DNA of 64,000 bases from Monarcha castaneiventris obscurior (lineage: Eukaryota; Chordata; Aves; Passeriformes; Monarchidae): the NCBI GenBank assembly GCA_026261815.1, contig JAMPIT010000417.1, forward strand, positions 5,427,501 to 5,491,500. The letters run 5' to 3'. This document shows, in pieces, positions 37,558-50,652 of the stretch. The notes below the pieces were generated by a model. It worked only from the letters and a program-made list of their open reading frames with translations. It was not told the origin of the DNA and made no database searches. The position numbers and the translations under genes are program-made. Positions within the stretch are counted from its first letter, which is position 1. Every line of letters begins with the position of its first letter.

Positions 37558-40500
37558 AACCTTTGCAGACTTAGTGGAACTCTAATCAAAACAAAGAATG
37601 AAGGACCTTATCAACAATCATTTCTGCCTATCCCTTTCTCCATCCTATGAAAAGACAGTGTGCTTGCTGTTGAATTTTTATTTCCTTAAGGGCATCTAAA
37701 GCAGTACAATCTTGGTAGCTGTGAAAGCAGCACCTTTTTTTTGTTTGTTGTCACCCTCATACACTCACACAGTGACCTGATACGAAACTGTCTTCTACCT
37801 TCTCTGGTAAGTCCAGGTTTTAAAAATCTCTGGTGCAGGTGCTTCCAAAACCTTTCACAAAAGGCAGTTCATCAGTTTTAAAATGCTTCTCTTCATCTCT
37901 CTGCTTCAGCTTCCTTGGAGCAAGATTCCTTGTGCTTTGGTTTATGGAAGCTAGAGGCTGTGTTCTCCCTCCAACACCTGCTATTAGTCATTTGGGCAAG
38001 TGGGTGTGTATATATAGATCCATACATACACCCATTCACAAGAAAACTCTGTTAAGAGGAGCTCAGAGCTTACAACAGAGCCCCAGAGCTTTTTAGATTA
38101 TGTAGTCACACTTGGAAACTGGAGTCACTAAAAGCCATAAAAACTCACCAAGCCATGAAACCTGACCCAGCTGCCTCAGCATTCCAGTATACCACTGCTC
38201 TCACCTACAAAAGCCCATATTCCTTCAGCTTCCCAGCTTCCTACTCTTTTGATAATGTGCATGAAATTTGAGATATGTTCTGAGGGGTTCAAAGACCATT
38301 TTACCTGAATCAATCCGTGTGCAATGCAAACATAAACAGGAAAGGAGAAGCCACTGATGGAAGAAATGGTTGGAGCTGATGCATACACATTGTCCCTTGG
38401 GGATGATGAAGGGTTGTGCAATACAGACACAGCATGCTGCTAGCACAAGACCACCAGATTCCTGTGTGGGAGCTCCACCACAGTACTGGTAGGAGCTATA
38501 GGGTGAATACAGAGAGTATATTTCATTGACGTCACTAGCCAGCATTACTTAGAACAGGGCTAAGCACAACTGCAAAAAGAACTGCCTCCAAGCTATTCTA
38601 TTTATATTCCTACCAGAGCTACCATTGGTACAGTCATTCTGCTGCTGAAATCCTGACCCTGTCATTGCCAGTGTAGCCACAGACCAGAGGAGATCATTTT
38701 GGATCTTTTCAGTATTTGGCATGTCTTAATACCAGCAAAAGCAGCATTGGCAGGGGGTGGAGTGTGCTGTTTGCACAGGACCTGCGTCAGGATTGGCATT
38801 CAGTGAATAGCAAGACATATAAAGGCATTTTATCCCAATATAGAGAATAACGCATCTTCCTCTGCGTTGCTGGTGGTAACTTTGGCAGTCCAAGGAACAA
38901 TGGTAATTGCTTGTTACTGTGGAAACAAGACCTCCAGAAATAACACTAATGAGCCAGCAGGGTCGTGGGAGAAACACAAGCATACTGTCTCCTGCAAACA
39001 TACATGATTTGGCTGCACAGAGGAGATGGGGCTCTGGAGAGAGGAGCAATTTATTTGAATGCAACAGGCACCCAGTACAACCTCCATTCATCCCCCATGC
39101 CAGTCCAAGCCTGCAAACAATGTAAGTTACTTGAAAAAAAAAATGCTCAGGTAATTTTGGAAATCACTGTTTTTCACCTTTCTCCCTGCCTTAAATTTTG
39201 GGGAAGTTGACTCGGAGATCCTCCCTCCTCTGGAGGGACCCATTTTGTGCAATACATTTGATAGGAAGATGTCTCCAAAAATCTCTCTATGAAAAACACG
39301 TTCTTACAAATTTCCCTAACCAGTTCTGCAGATGCAAGGGATACCAGTAATCTGAGAGATGAGTCTGTAAGCACCTGAATGGCAAGGTCCTTCTCCTAAT
39401 AACAGTCTGTTCGTGAATCCACCACTCCACCCTAAACAAGATGAAAGAAGGAATGTGTACAGCAGAAGAGGGGAAAGAAGGTAGGAGACACCAAGAGCTT
39501 ACTGCAGCCTCAGCATGTGTCTTTTTCGCCTTTCAGGCTGTGTTGCTCTTGACAAAGAGAGGAGAAGATAGTGTAAAGGAAGCGAGATGATGGATGGTAA
39601 CCTGTGAACACAGCTATTTTTTGTGCTCCATATTCTTTTGCCTTCTAAAATCCCCAAAACGATGCTTTCTGCCCCCAGTTCCTACTGGGACAGCAGTGTG
39701 GTGGGTGGCTGCATATTTATAGTCAGCTCAGCCTCATGTGCTAGATGCCAGGAAGTGGACCTATTGCTCAAACTGCCCTGAAGGATTCTTGCTTCTGCCT
39801 GCCAGTGGCTCCAAGGCTGGTAAACCTGATCTTCCTAGTTAAAGGTGATGTACTTCACATTAACAGGTGGCCTCAAAGGAGCAAAGACAGGCACAGAAGC
39901 CAGAGCTAGCCCAGGCCAGACAACACTTTCAAACACATCCTGCCTTAACTTGAAGGAATGTTTTTGATTGCTCCACCCTACAGGGGAAAGAAAAGATGTA
40001 AATGTCAGTCACAGGGAGAAGAAAGGTGTGAGTGTACTCAGATAACAGGGCCTTTTTTACTGGTGGCTCCTGTGGCAGGCCAGGAGCTTCTCAAAAAGCA
40101 AATAAACAGGTAGGGCCACCACTTTGCTTGTTATTGCACTCCCTTGAATCATTTTTATTCACTGTTTGTTTATTAGCTATACCAAGAAGCCTCGGATAAA
40201 ATCAAGGCACTACTGCACAGATTAGGAATATCCCTGACACCAGCACTTGCCACACTGTATGCCCACACAACAAGCAAAAGGAGAAGAAGAAAAAGGGTTT
40301 TTTCTACAGATGAGGACCTAAGGCAGAAAGACATGGAATGACTCAGCCATGGTTATGTCAAGAGTTAGTGGCAGAGTCAGTAGTTCACTAATAGCAACTT
40401 CAGTCTGCACAGCCTTTGTCCAGAGCTTTAATCATAAACTCCTCCATTTTCCTACAATCCCAAAATAGAACATGGGCAAGCAGTGCAAAGGAGTTTGACA

Positions 40501-41279
40501 TATAAATGGGAAATAAAAATCAGAAGTTAAATGATCAAGATGTTGACATGTCCTTCAAATATTATTGCATTGACACAGTATTGTGGGCAAGGGTTCTCCA
40601 CAGCTTTAATAATTTTAATTTCAGAAATCTTAATCACATTTGTGTGAGGGTTTTTTTCCTCTTCACAATAAATAAAAATAAATTTAAAAAAAAAGTTTAA
40701 GGCCTGATGTTGCTCTCAGACATGTATGTCAAACAAAACAAAATAGAGCTCTGTGTATATTGAGGCAAATAAATTAACAGTATGCTCCCCACTGCTGAGC
40801 TGCTGGGGCCCCAGTTCAGGATTTCTGCTTTTCCCCAGCAACAGTAGGTGACACTGCAGGTATCAGAGCAGAGCATGGTCCAGTAACTCCTGGAGAGCCA
40901 AACTGGTTTAAACCTGCAGCCAGGGAATGATGGAGCCAGTTGACTAAGGGAGGAAAATGCCCCAAACACTGCTCCTTTCAAAAAAAAGGAAACAGAGTTT
41001 AAATCCATACATCCTCTCTCTGATCTAGTTACGTGAGTAGTGTCCAGGGTGTAGGAACCTCATAGATATTAAAGAAAGAGAGGAGAGGAGAAATGAAACT
41101 CAGTTTGGGTAACTATTTCTGAGGTTGTAGCCACATATTTGCCTAGAGCATCCCACCCCTCCAAACTCAGAAGGTTACCATGGTGACAAATTTCAGCTGT
41201 AGGTAAGAAGGAAATATTTCTGTATTAAAGCCATTTTGTATAAATATAAAACCTAACGATTAAGCCCCATTGCACCATT

Positions 41280-41480
41280 TATAATCTTCGTTGCCACATA
41301 TTCACAACTAGATGAGCTTTCTTGTCTCAAGAACAGTTAACCAAAATGCAAATAAAGCTGTTTTGTTTTAATTCATATGTTCTGCGAATGGAGCTCATCT
41401 CTGTACAGTAAAATAACACTCTCAAATTCAGCAAAAAATGTAGGTATTCATTTGCTTCCAAATTGTGTCTAAGGGAGTTA
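41280..41480. promoter_or_regulatory. Candidate enhancer-like stretch with POU octamer
   Basis: A perfect octamer ATGCAAAT lies at 41346-41353 in an AT-rich, repeat-free stretch that also has 'GTTATTAATAC' near 41478. The octamer is the POU/OCT binding core. The function is inferred from motif presence only. Confidence 0.22.
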
Positions 41481-42915
41481 TTAATACTTTTGATTCTCAG
41501 AAGACAGATCTATTCCATTGCTTGACTGTGAATTAGAAGAAAATTGCCTTAAATCATGCTTGGATCCATTCATAGCACCTTAAGCACAGCAAGTCCCCAG
41601 TGCAGCCCGCATCATGCACTCACGGCAGGGAGCCAAGCATAGCTCAGATTCTAGATTTCCTCTCAGTAACTTAGGAGAAGGTTACAGCCCAATGATCACA
41701 TGCTCAACCAGGTCTAAATCATAGATCAGCTTGAAAAAGCCATCACAGTAAACTCCCACTCTTCCCATCCTGGGATTCCTAAGTAACTGGCATGTACTAA
41801 GGTGCCATTTCCTCCGTTATCCCAGCCTGAACAGTTCTGCTCCTGCTGCTTTAATTTCTCTGAGGCTTAGCTCAGACACAGGGAGTCACACAGCCTTGGA
41901 CCACCATCACCTGGGAGCCAGGGGCAGAGTGCCAGCTGCTAGAAGCTTCTATATGATTACTGACCTTAACACCACTAAAACTTTGTGGCATTCAGTGATG
42001 CATTTCTCTGCAAACTCTTCCTTGCCCCTTAGGTCTCACACAGACACCAGCACGCCTGGGGCTGTAAAACCACCCCTCATAGCCAGAGCACAGCTAAATG
42101 ACACTCTGGCTTTAGTAGGGTCAAATGAGCAGCAAGACAGCTGTGGAACAAAGCCCTGCTTTAAGCAATGTATCCCTTTCATGAAAATTGAGGGGGAAAA
42201 AAATGGGCTGGAACACTACTGAGCACGGACCCATGACATGACTGGCAATGCATTTCCACCTTCTTTGTCTCCAGTGCAGGAATGAAGGCTCAATCCTTGC
42301 TCCTCCCCATGAGCCCATGCAGCCACGTACTGCTTGACCATCCCATTAGCACACAAAGCCACATCACAAGCATTGCAGAGAACTGCAGATACTCTCCTTT
42401 TGCATCAAATCCTTTCAAAATACCTACTCTCTGAAATCTCAACATCCTGTTTTATTTAGTCTTCAAAGTGCCTTTCAGTCGTCACTGAAATGTAGTGATT
42501 ACAATTCATTTACTGTGTAAGGATTTACAGTGAACTATGCTTCAGTGAATTGTGCCAGGTTAATTGTGCACTGAGCTCCACAAATACACAACCAAAGTTC
42601 AGCCCTTGCCCAGCTACAAGGAGTGCTCCCTTGGTAATTTATGATGTCCTCTAGCCATGGGAGCAGAAGAGGGAGCAATCACCAGCCAGTAAAGCCAACA
42701 GCAGCTCTGAGTTTTTATCACACAGCAGCAGATGGACCTTTGTGGTTTGTGATAGGGTAAAGATCCTTGTTGCTCATCCTTCTTCCACAGATTGTCAGAG
42801 GACTGTTTGTACTGGAGAATCCAAGTTAAGAAAAGGTTGGTCTGGTCAGAGTTCAGATGGGCACAAGCCTGTGTAATCAGTCATTTCATCCATTGCAGTA
42901 GGACCAGCTATTTAA

Positions 42916-42920
42916 ACCTG
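42916..42920. repeat. 5' target-site duplication of the first LTR
   Basis: ACCTG directly precedes the LTR and is repeated exactly at 43953-43957 directly after it. A 5-base duplication is usual for ERVL-type integration. Confidence 0.85.
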
Positions 42921-43952
42921 TGTATTGGTTTTGCATGGCCTGGTTTTTGGTATCGGAGGGCTACAGGGGTGGCTTCTGTGAGTAGCTGCTAGAAGTTTCT
43001 TCTGTGTCCAGCAGAGCCAATCCCTGGTGGCTCTAAAGATAGACATGCTGGTCAAGACTGGGGCAATTACGGTGGTAACACCTCTGTAATAACACATTTA
43101 AGAAGAAAGATAAATAAAAAGTGGTTGCAGTTTTAACTGGAGTGAGAACATGTGAGAAGAACAACTATGCAGACACCAAGGTCAGTGAAGGAGGGGGAGG
43201 AGGTGCTTCAGGCACCAGAGCAGGGATTCCTCTGCAGGCCATGGTGAAGCCCATGGAGATCCACAGGGAATGCAGAGATCCACCTGCTGCCTGTGGAGAA
43301 GCCTTACACTGGAGCAGGTGGATGACTGAGAGGAGGCTGTGAGCCCATGCAAGACTCATGGAGAGAGGGGCCCTGCTCTCAGGCTGAAGCAGCCTGTCCT
43401 TGAAGGACTGCACCCTGTGGAAGAGTGACCCCTGCTGCAGTGGTTTGAGGAGGACTGTTACTTTTGAAATGGACTCATGTTACAGCAGATCACAGGGAGC
43501 TGTTGATCATGAGATGGATTCATGTTGGAGAAGTTCACAGAGAATTGTCTTCCCTGGGAGGGACCCCACAGTGCAGCAGGGGAACGACTCCTCTCCCTGA
43601 GCAGTGGACAAGCCACAGGTGATGAACTGACCATAACCCCCATTCCCTGTCTCCTTGGGCTACTGGGGTAGGAGGTAGAGCTGGGAAGGAAGGAGGGGTG
43701 GGGGGAAGGTGTTTTTAAGGGCTTATTTTACTTCTCAGTACCCTGCTCTGATTCTGTTAGTAGTAAATTCACTTCATATCTCTAAGTTGAGCCTGTTTTG
43801 CCTGTAATGATACTTGATGAGTGACCTCTCCAAGTCCTTATCTCAACCCATGAACCCTTTGTTATATTTTCTCTCCTCTGCCCAGCTGCAGAAGGGAGGG
43901 ATTGAGTGGCTTTCGTGGGTGCCTGGCATTCAGCCAGCACCAACCCATGACA
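42921..43952 (+). mobile_element. Solo LTR, avian ERVL-like, 1032 bases
   Basis: The element starts TGTATTGGTTTTGCATGG and ends AACCCATGACA, so it has TG...CA ends. It is flanked by exact 5-base duplications. It shows the familiar body of a large bird ERVL LTR: 'GGCTTCTGTGAGTAGCTGC', 'GTGATGAACTGACCATAACC', a degenerate polyadenylation region with 'AGTAAATTCAC', and 'CTTATCTCAACCCATGAACC' near the 3' end. No internal retroviral sequence is attached, so it arose by LTR-LTR recombination. The only open frames are short. Confidence 0.88.
43405..43590 (+). repeat. Imperfect 45-47-base tandem repeat inside the first LTR
   Basis: Unit starts are visible at 43405 (GGACTGCACC), 43452 (GGACTGTTAC), 43497 (GAGCTGTTGA) and 43542 (GAATTGTCTT). 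Each is followed by a 'TGGA...CAGC/GTTCACAG' portion. The array lies 3' of the likely TATA region, and copy number probably varies among family members. Confidence 0.7.
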
Positions 43953-43957
43953 ACCTG
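43953..43957. repeat. 3' target-site duplication of the first LTR
   Basis: ACCTG, identical to 42916-42920. Confidence 0.85.
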
Positions 43958-44393
43958 CTGCTCCCTGCCACCTCAGCCAGGACCAGCACTGGCCATGCTC
44001 AGCTCAGCCACCAGCCATCCCACTGTCCTTCCAGGCCCAAGCCCAGAAGTCTCTCCTACACAAATATCTGCCCCTCTGCAGAAATATCTCCAGAACTGGT
44101 GAGTATTATCCTGGCAGCCCAAGACAGAAATTCTCCATGGGAAAATCACATGGGAGAAGGAGGGACATTCTCTTGGGGATTCAATTTTTTCGGGAGCTGG
44201 CAGTTGTCTTCTTTCCGGATGAAGTAGAAAGTCACGGTTCTTCCTGCTAATAGTCATTAAATAACTTTCCTCTTTTTTCCCTAGTACCATTTCAGTATTT
44301 TGATCAAGTTCCAGCTTGGTTTAATTACATACTTTCTATCTGAATTCCTGCCCAAGCTTCATTTAGAGAAATTATTCATTTCCTATCTTCAAC

Positions 44394-44408
44394 ATTATTA
44401 TTATTATT
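44394..44408. repeat. (ATT)n microsatellite
   Basis: Five uninterrupted ATT units. Confidence 0.9.
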
Positions 44409-46436
44409 GTGCTTATTTGCACGATGTGCTTAGCATTCATACACATCTTCAGTGCTCTGATGGGCTCATCAGAGTGGTGCCGGTGGGATGGAACAGAAGA
44501 ACACTCCTCATCCGCCACCCTGAAAAATCAGCCCTCCTCCCCATCGCATACAGGCAATTTTGGATTGCTGCACATTAGGGAATGCTCACAGTCACATCTG
44601 AGGTATCACAAAAATATTACCAATTCCTCCTGAGAACATGCCTGAATGCTGAGCAGTAACATTATTTAGAAACAATATCCTTATCTGACTGCAAATAACA
44701 AGTCAAAGGGAAAAATGTTCATTTCAGACTATTAATTTTTCCAGGACACACATTCCCAACAGTGAAGACAAGGAAAAGTTAAGTAGGAATGGCCAAAACA
44801 CATACCCTAGGAACATTTTTTCTCTTTCCTTGCAAGGATAAAACATTTGAATAGACTTCATCTCATATGACAAACTTATGCAAACCTCATGCAGCACATG
44901 GTTTTCTGACACATAGTAATGGATGTGAACAGAGAACTTCAGTTTCTGAAACGTCATCATTTTGAAAGCAATGTTTTTCTTGCCATGGTAATTTATTTTC
45001 TACCCAACTGTTTTCAACAGCTTTTAGACTTCACTCCTCAATATCTCTCCTGTAGCTTCCCAAGTTTTGCAACACAGGGTCAGAGAAAAGCACTTTTTCC
45101 TTCTTTCCATCTCAGCCTGGGACCTAGTTTGAGAACTCCTGGAGACTGGTAGAGAGACCAACACAAAAGCCATTCTGTTGGTTCATTGACAGAAGGGCAG
45201 GGACAGGACAGCCAGAATGGAGGCATGTATAACCCCACACATGCTCAGGAACAGCTGTGATCCTTTCCTATACATGAGGTCAGGCAAGTATTAGTTAAAA
45301 TTATAATGTATATAAAATAGATGATCCTTAGATCTGCATTAAATACTTTTGTTGGGCAATAACATCCCCAGGACAAGAACAAGCCTTGCATAAATGTCAG
45401 AAATGGAGCAAACACCCAGTCAGCCTATCTTAATAAATCAACTGCACTCCAGCTCCTGGCATTTGTTTGCTTTCTGATGGGGATTAGGATCTGATTCCAA
45501 ACACAGGGCATTAAAATCACAGCAGCAACCGGACGGGGATGAGACAGCTCCGTGTGGATTTAATCATGGATAGATGCAGAGCAGTGATGGAGCAGAAGAT
45601 GACATATCACTGTCCAGTTGACATAGCACTTCCTAATGCTGAAATAAAACCCAAAACAGTTTCAGTGGCCCAGCCTCAGTCTGGAGGGCAAACAAATTTC
45701 AGTGAGAGGACACCTGATCTTCTGCTTGTCAGGCACACTCCTTCCCACACTACACGTTACTGCCATCTCTCTTGAGCAAGCAGAAAGCCCCTCAGAGGCA
45801 AGAAGTTTCAGTATCTGTAATATCAAGCTATGTTGCCAGCACCCTTCCAGCCTTGCCCTGGGTTAGGCACTTGTTTATCTACAGAGAACTGGAAGTGATT
45901 TAAGACATTAGCATTCCTCAGATGCATGTCACCCCCACTCTCCTCACTCCTATCAATAGGATCCTCACTCCCCCTGCCAGGAGGACAAAAGGTGCAAGCA
46001 TTCCTCACCTACTGTTCTTCAAAGCCCGTTATCTGAGGCTTAAGGTGCTGGGGATGATGATCTGACAATGTACTGTAATATCCCTCCAACTGCACTAGCT
46101 CAGCTGGGGAGACTGAAATCTCTAGCATTGATGGAAACTGAGCAGTTGGGGATGAGAAGTTCTTAAACCACCTTACTTAGACACAAAAAAGCAAGCCTGT
46201 GGACATCCTCAGACATCTCACACATTCTCTAAACCCACTTCTACTCAACAGGTCTCACCCTGGCATTCAAATTCAGGTTCCTCACGGCACACAGGTATGA
46301 ATCTCCCCAGTTACATCATCCTGAGTAGTCACACTCAGCACAACTCTTGTGGTATGTGGTGAGTATTAGCAAGTATTGCCGAGGCTGTAATCAACTAACT
46401 ACCCTAGAATCGGGGATATAATACAACATGGCATAC

Positions 46437-46464
46437 TTGCAACCAGACAACAAATGTTCTAACA
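46437..46464 (-). other. Exon-like 28-base segment (minus strand)
   Basis: On the minus strand a very strong acceptor ('CTTTTTATTTGCTATGCAG') precedes it and a moderate donor (GCAA|GTATGC) follows. In the phase left by the 46938-46975 segment it reads VLEHLLSGC. The donor is the weak point: the frame runs on past it for about 15 more codons to a stop, so this could instead be the start of a longer exon. The product is not recognised. Confidence 0.18.
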
Positions 46465-46937
46465 CTGCATAGCAAATAAAAAGAATCAAAAATGTATTAC
46501 TTTCAGTTGTTACTGGCAGTGGTTTAATCTTGTAATTTTAAGGGCAACCACATTTTGGAGGGGAGGCTTGGCACACGATTTCTGTATGTTTAGGTTGGCA
46601 GCATTGTTTCCAATAAGCAAACATTCTGCCGTACTAAATACGTACATGTTCAGGGACCATCTTATTACAGGTATGATTATGCAACATATTTCTGGTATCA
46701 CAAGCTCATACTGGCCCATAATACACCATGTAGACAGACACAGTGATTCCCTGAGAAAAGAGGTCTTTGCTTCACTCTCTTTGATTACTACTGCAGGGCC
46801 TAGCCCAGCTCCCAGCACAGGCTGAGAACTAACTCGTCTGCAGCTTGTTCTGAATACACTCGGTATTAAAGGGTCAATCTTCCCTCAAGCCATTTGCTAC
46901 TAGGGCCATCCCCTTCCTTTGTGTGATGCAATCTTAC

Positions 46938-46975
46938 CTAATGCTTGAAACACCAAGTTCTTCATCAAGCAACTT
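46938..46975 (-). other. Exon-like 38-base segment (minus strand)
   Basis: It is bounded on the minus strand by an acceptor 'AACTTCTACAATAG' and a near-perfect donor ATTAG|GTAAGA. In the phase set by the 49000-49103 segment it reads SCLMKNLVFQAL. A second frame is also open, so openness alone proves little. Hydrophobic residues are spaced as in a helix. Confidence 0.18.
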
Positions 46976-48820
46976 CTATTGTAGAAGTTATTTTGATGAT
47001 ATCAGTTACATTTACAAAGAGAAAATTCAGCCTGGGGGCAGATAATTCAGCTTGAAGACATCACAGCCATAACCTCAGAAAGAGAAAAAACTCCTATTTT
47101 ATGGCAATCTGAACCTCAGTTTCTGGAGGGCTCCAAAAGTGATGGAAGAATTTATCCTAATTTCTGGGGTGAGGGCCCAGATCAAAAATCAGCAAAAGGC
47201 ACGCTATGAGCACTGGAGAGAAAATCACACTGTTCTTCAGATGGGACCAGATAGTCTCCCAAGTGGAGAAAGGATGAGGCACTCTGAAAAAAGAATGAAA
47301 GGATACTGAGATGTTTAAAAAGTAAAAATGGGATTTGTGTGATACATGTGACTGCTAAAATGGCAGAGGAGACAGAATGCAGATGAAGGGACAAGGTTTG
47401 GCGGTCAGCAAAGAAGGTGAGCTGGCCGATCTAGAACAGAGAAGACAATTACAAGACACAGAGCTGAAATACAGTTGCTTTTTACAAAGCAAATAGCTGA
47501 TGGGTAGAGTAGACAGCTAAAATGCTGCTACAAAGAGGTCACCATCAGTTCACATAGCTTGTTGCAAACACATCATGCCCTTCCTCAGAATAAAAGCAGC
47601 TGAGAGATTGGAAGTTTATAGTGCAACCAGGTGAGAAAGGCAAAACAGGTTTGGTTGGTAAATTCTGCAGAGAGACAGACAAAGATCAGCTGAGGAGCTG
47701 GATGGGAGCTTTCATAAATACCATACTAAACTAAAAGAAAATAAGGGAGAGCACCTAGGAACTGCTGTTTGAAAGCAGCAGCAAGAAGAAAAGGAACGAA
47801 AAGCTACCAGGATTCCCTCTAGAGCTCCCTAGAAAGCTTATCATTTTATTAAACCACAAGATTTCATGAAACCACCAGAGCCTTGACTCTACTTGCTGTA
47901 TCTCACCTTTTTCTTACTCTCCTTGCTCTCTTTCTAACAAACCAGTCAAAGAAAAAGTGTTTCATTTCTAAAGAGCTCTCAGTCAATGCCACCATTACCC
48001 TGTTCCCAGAGCATGGTGATGCAGAAGCCACACAGCCACTGGGACCCACTGAGTAAGGAGCTCTACCACATGGGCATCTCTATAGGATCACAGAAGGACA
48101 CAGGATGCTCCTCTGCAGCAGACCTCAGGACAGCAGCATGCCCAGGGCTACAGCAGGTACATTCAGAGAATCAGGAGAGACAAGGGTCACAAATTCAGCC
48201 TGTACAAATGCAAATGGTAGGCACAGCTTCAGCAGTTATTACCCTAACACCCATCCCAGTCTTTGAAAACTCCACCTCCTCTCCAAATGGAAGTGGCCCA
48301 CTTCTCATTTCCCCAGCAAGCTTCAGCTTCCAAAAAGCTTTATTTTTTGGGCGTCTTTATAAACACACACCATCCCTCCTCCACTGCTTCTCCCAATCCA
48401 AAAATAATGTGTGCAGCAGCAGAGTTTCATTTGGGAAAGAACAGAAAAGCAATTTCAAACCAAACTCGTCTTTAAAACACTTCTTCGCTCTGACCGTCAT
48501 GCCTCTGGCAACCAGGACAGTTGTCTAGGGCTTGTTATTAGGCCGTAAATTACCTAGCCAAGAGCACCACAACCAGGAGTCAAAGAAAAACACAAATAAA
48601 AAAACAAATGTGAAAATAAACCCAGTTGTTTTCCTCCACCACTAAAATGCCCGAGTAGCAAAGTTACAGAATGACATTACAGGGAGGTTTTCTAAGGGGC
48701 TTGATAGGGAATTGTATTACAAATCCAAATATTTCTGAACCATCAGTTCTCTTCCAGTTCAGACCAGTATTCTATAACATATAACCTCTGAGCACTATTG
48801 GAAATCTCAGACCACTTCTC

Positions 48821-48838
48821 AAAAAAAAAAAAAAAAAA
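48821..48838. repeat. A18 tract
   Basis: A run of 18 A, not linked to a recognisable element. Confidence 0.9.
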
Positions 48839-48999
48839 TTGTTCTCATTGGAAATGTACTACCTTATATTGTAAAAATGAGAGGAAAACCAGAAGAAATA
48901 CAAATTAAAACTTGCATTTGCTTACCACTTATTTTGGTATTTTAAAAGGATCTAAACAAGCATTTGTGGAAACAGCTAGACAGGCATAATTATCTTTAC

Positions 49000-49103
49000 C
49001 TACCAAATGCATTTGCCAAGACAGGGACTATAATCACACCAGCTGTCCAGGAGGGAGTATATTTAGAAACAAGTTCATTTTCATCTGGCAGCAGAGCTTG
49101 GAT
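49000..49103 (-). other. Best exon-like segment of the minus strand, 104 bases
   Basis: The acceptor 'AACATTTCTCAACAG' and the donor GGTAG|GTAAAG are both strong. Exactly one frame is open through the whole segment: 34 codons starting IQALLPDENELV and ending PVLANAFG, plus two bases (phase 2). The composition is protein-like, with an acidic turn followed by a hydrophobic helix. I do not recognise the family; a helical-repeat (ARM/HEAT-like) protein would fit the look but is a guess. It lies 1.9 kb downstream of the 50962-51094 segment, whose phase fits. Confidence 0.28.
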
Positions 49104-50652
49104 CTGTTGAGAAATGTTATCTTCCATTCAAATTAATATCTCACCATATTAATTTTTATGACAGATCAAAACATAACTAAGCTATTTTTTATAACTCAGA
49201 AATAATTTCAGAATAATTCTGTAGAAACCGATCTCAAAAATTTCAAAATTATACCTTCAGATGTCAGTGGGTTTCATCTATAGTAGTTTAAAGACAACTG
49301 TCATTTTAACCTAAAATCTTAAATTTGCATATTTTAAAACACTAATAAACTGGAGAGGAAAAAAAAAACCCACCAAAACCAGACTAACCTTTTTCTTAAG
49401 CTTTGGAAAAATACAAGATTATTGGAATCCACACTTTCCCATTAATTTATTCAGGTATGGAAACTGGTATTTTTCAGGTCAAAGGAAGTGGAAAAAAAGG
49501 AGAGAAAAGAAACAAAACCACTAAAATCTCCACGCAGAATTATCATTTGGAATCAACATTTTGGATGGCCCACTAGAAACTAAGCTAAAAACACCAAAAC
49601 AACCATTGCTTAGTAAAAGAAAGTGGGGTTTCAACTTGTGTGAGCACAGTAAAAGACTTTGTAGTCTCTACTCCCACCATAGCTTCCAGTAATAAGAGAC
49701 TAAGAGACCTTTTAGGAGTTCAGGAAGCATATAGTACTAATGGATAGATCTGTTGGTTTTATTTTTCTGTCGATTTTGATTTCTCTGTTTCTCAGTGTTC
49801 ATTTTTAATGTGAATGACAGCAACTCAAAACAACCTCAAAGTTAGTGGGACCCAGTCAAAGAAGTTTTTAAAAATACAAAAGACTGAAAGTAGCCTTGTT
49901 TGAGGTAAATGAAGCTATGTGTTTAAGGAGTTTATTTACATAAAAATTGAGAAGCTTTAGGGAAAAAAATGATGATGATGTCATTTGTTAACTCCACGGT
50001 TTGGAGGGAGGTGTCTTGGGTTTGCCTTTAAGAATATGACCGTTTGTCCCACGAATTTTTAGGGTTGGCAATACCAAAGAAGGCCAAGAGATGGCAGCAT
50101 TGGTAAACCATCTCACGGCTCAGCCTCTCCCTTCTCGGTGCTGAGCCAGACTCCTTCAATTCATTGTTTCATTGCTGCTAAAACTCTAATCTCAAAAATG
50201 TCCTGATTCAGCATTCCCTGAATCGCTGTCGATTTGCAGATCTTCTTTATGTGTGGTACAAATGTAGAGTGGAAAAAAAAAGTATTAGAAAGGAGAGAGT
50301 TACTACTTTTCCTACGAGAATACAGGCCAGCTTTCAAAGGCTAGAACTGCAGGTCACACTGCTGTTACATGGACAATAAAGATAGTAATTCCTTATGGTA
50401 GGCTCCCAATATTCCAATCAGAACTCTATCTAACTGTAGACTTGCTGCAAAAGCATCAATTAAGAGGAAGTCATTGTGAAATAAATTTACAATGTAGATT
50501 AGGACACACGAAATGAAAACTCACTAAATCACTGGACATGAGAACAGAAGGATTGCAAAGATAATACAGAAAAAATATTCTACATAGGATAGTCCACCCT
50601 CATATAAATTTTGTAAAATAACCCTGCACTTAACAAATTGCTGTGTTTGGAA

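Larger units (their letters stand above)
29891..42915. other. Long non-coding stretch
   Basis: About 13 kb without a recognisable gene. It contains two copies of an unnamed repeat (about 35.0 and 37.5 kb), an A15 tract and an octamer-containing AT-rich stretch near 41.3 kb. A GC-rich patch at about 30490-30860 has overlapping open frames on the minus strand but no CpG-island character and no recognised repeat. The 35.6-36.5 kb part is very AT-rich. Confidence 0.5.

Noticed and set aside
38001..38034. A TATA-containing imperfect hairpin (TGGGTGTGTATATATA ... TACACCCA)
   Set aside because: The arms match at only about 12 of 16 positions and no promoter context surrounds it; consistent with a degenerate TG/TA microsatellite.
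50017..50160. A stretch starting 'TGTCTTGGGTTTGCC', like the start of an ERVL LTR
   Set aside because: Only the first 15 or so bases resemble an LTR end. No matching body, 3' end or target duplication was found.
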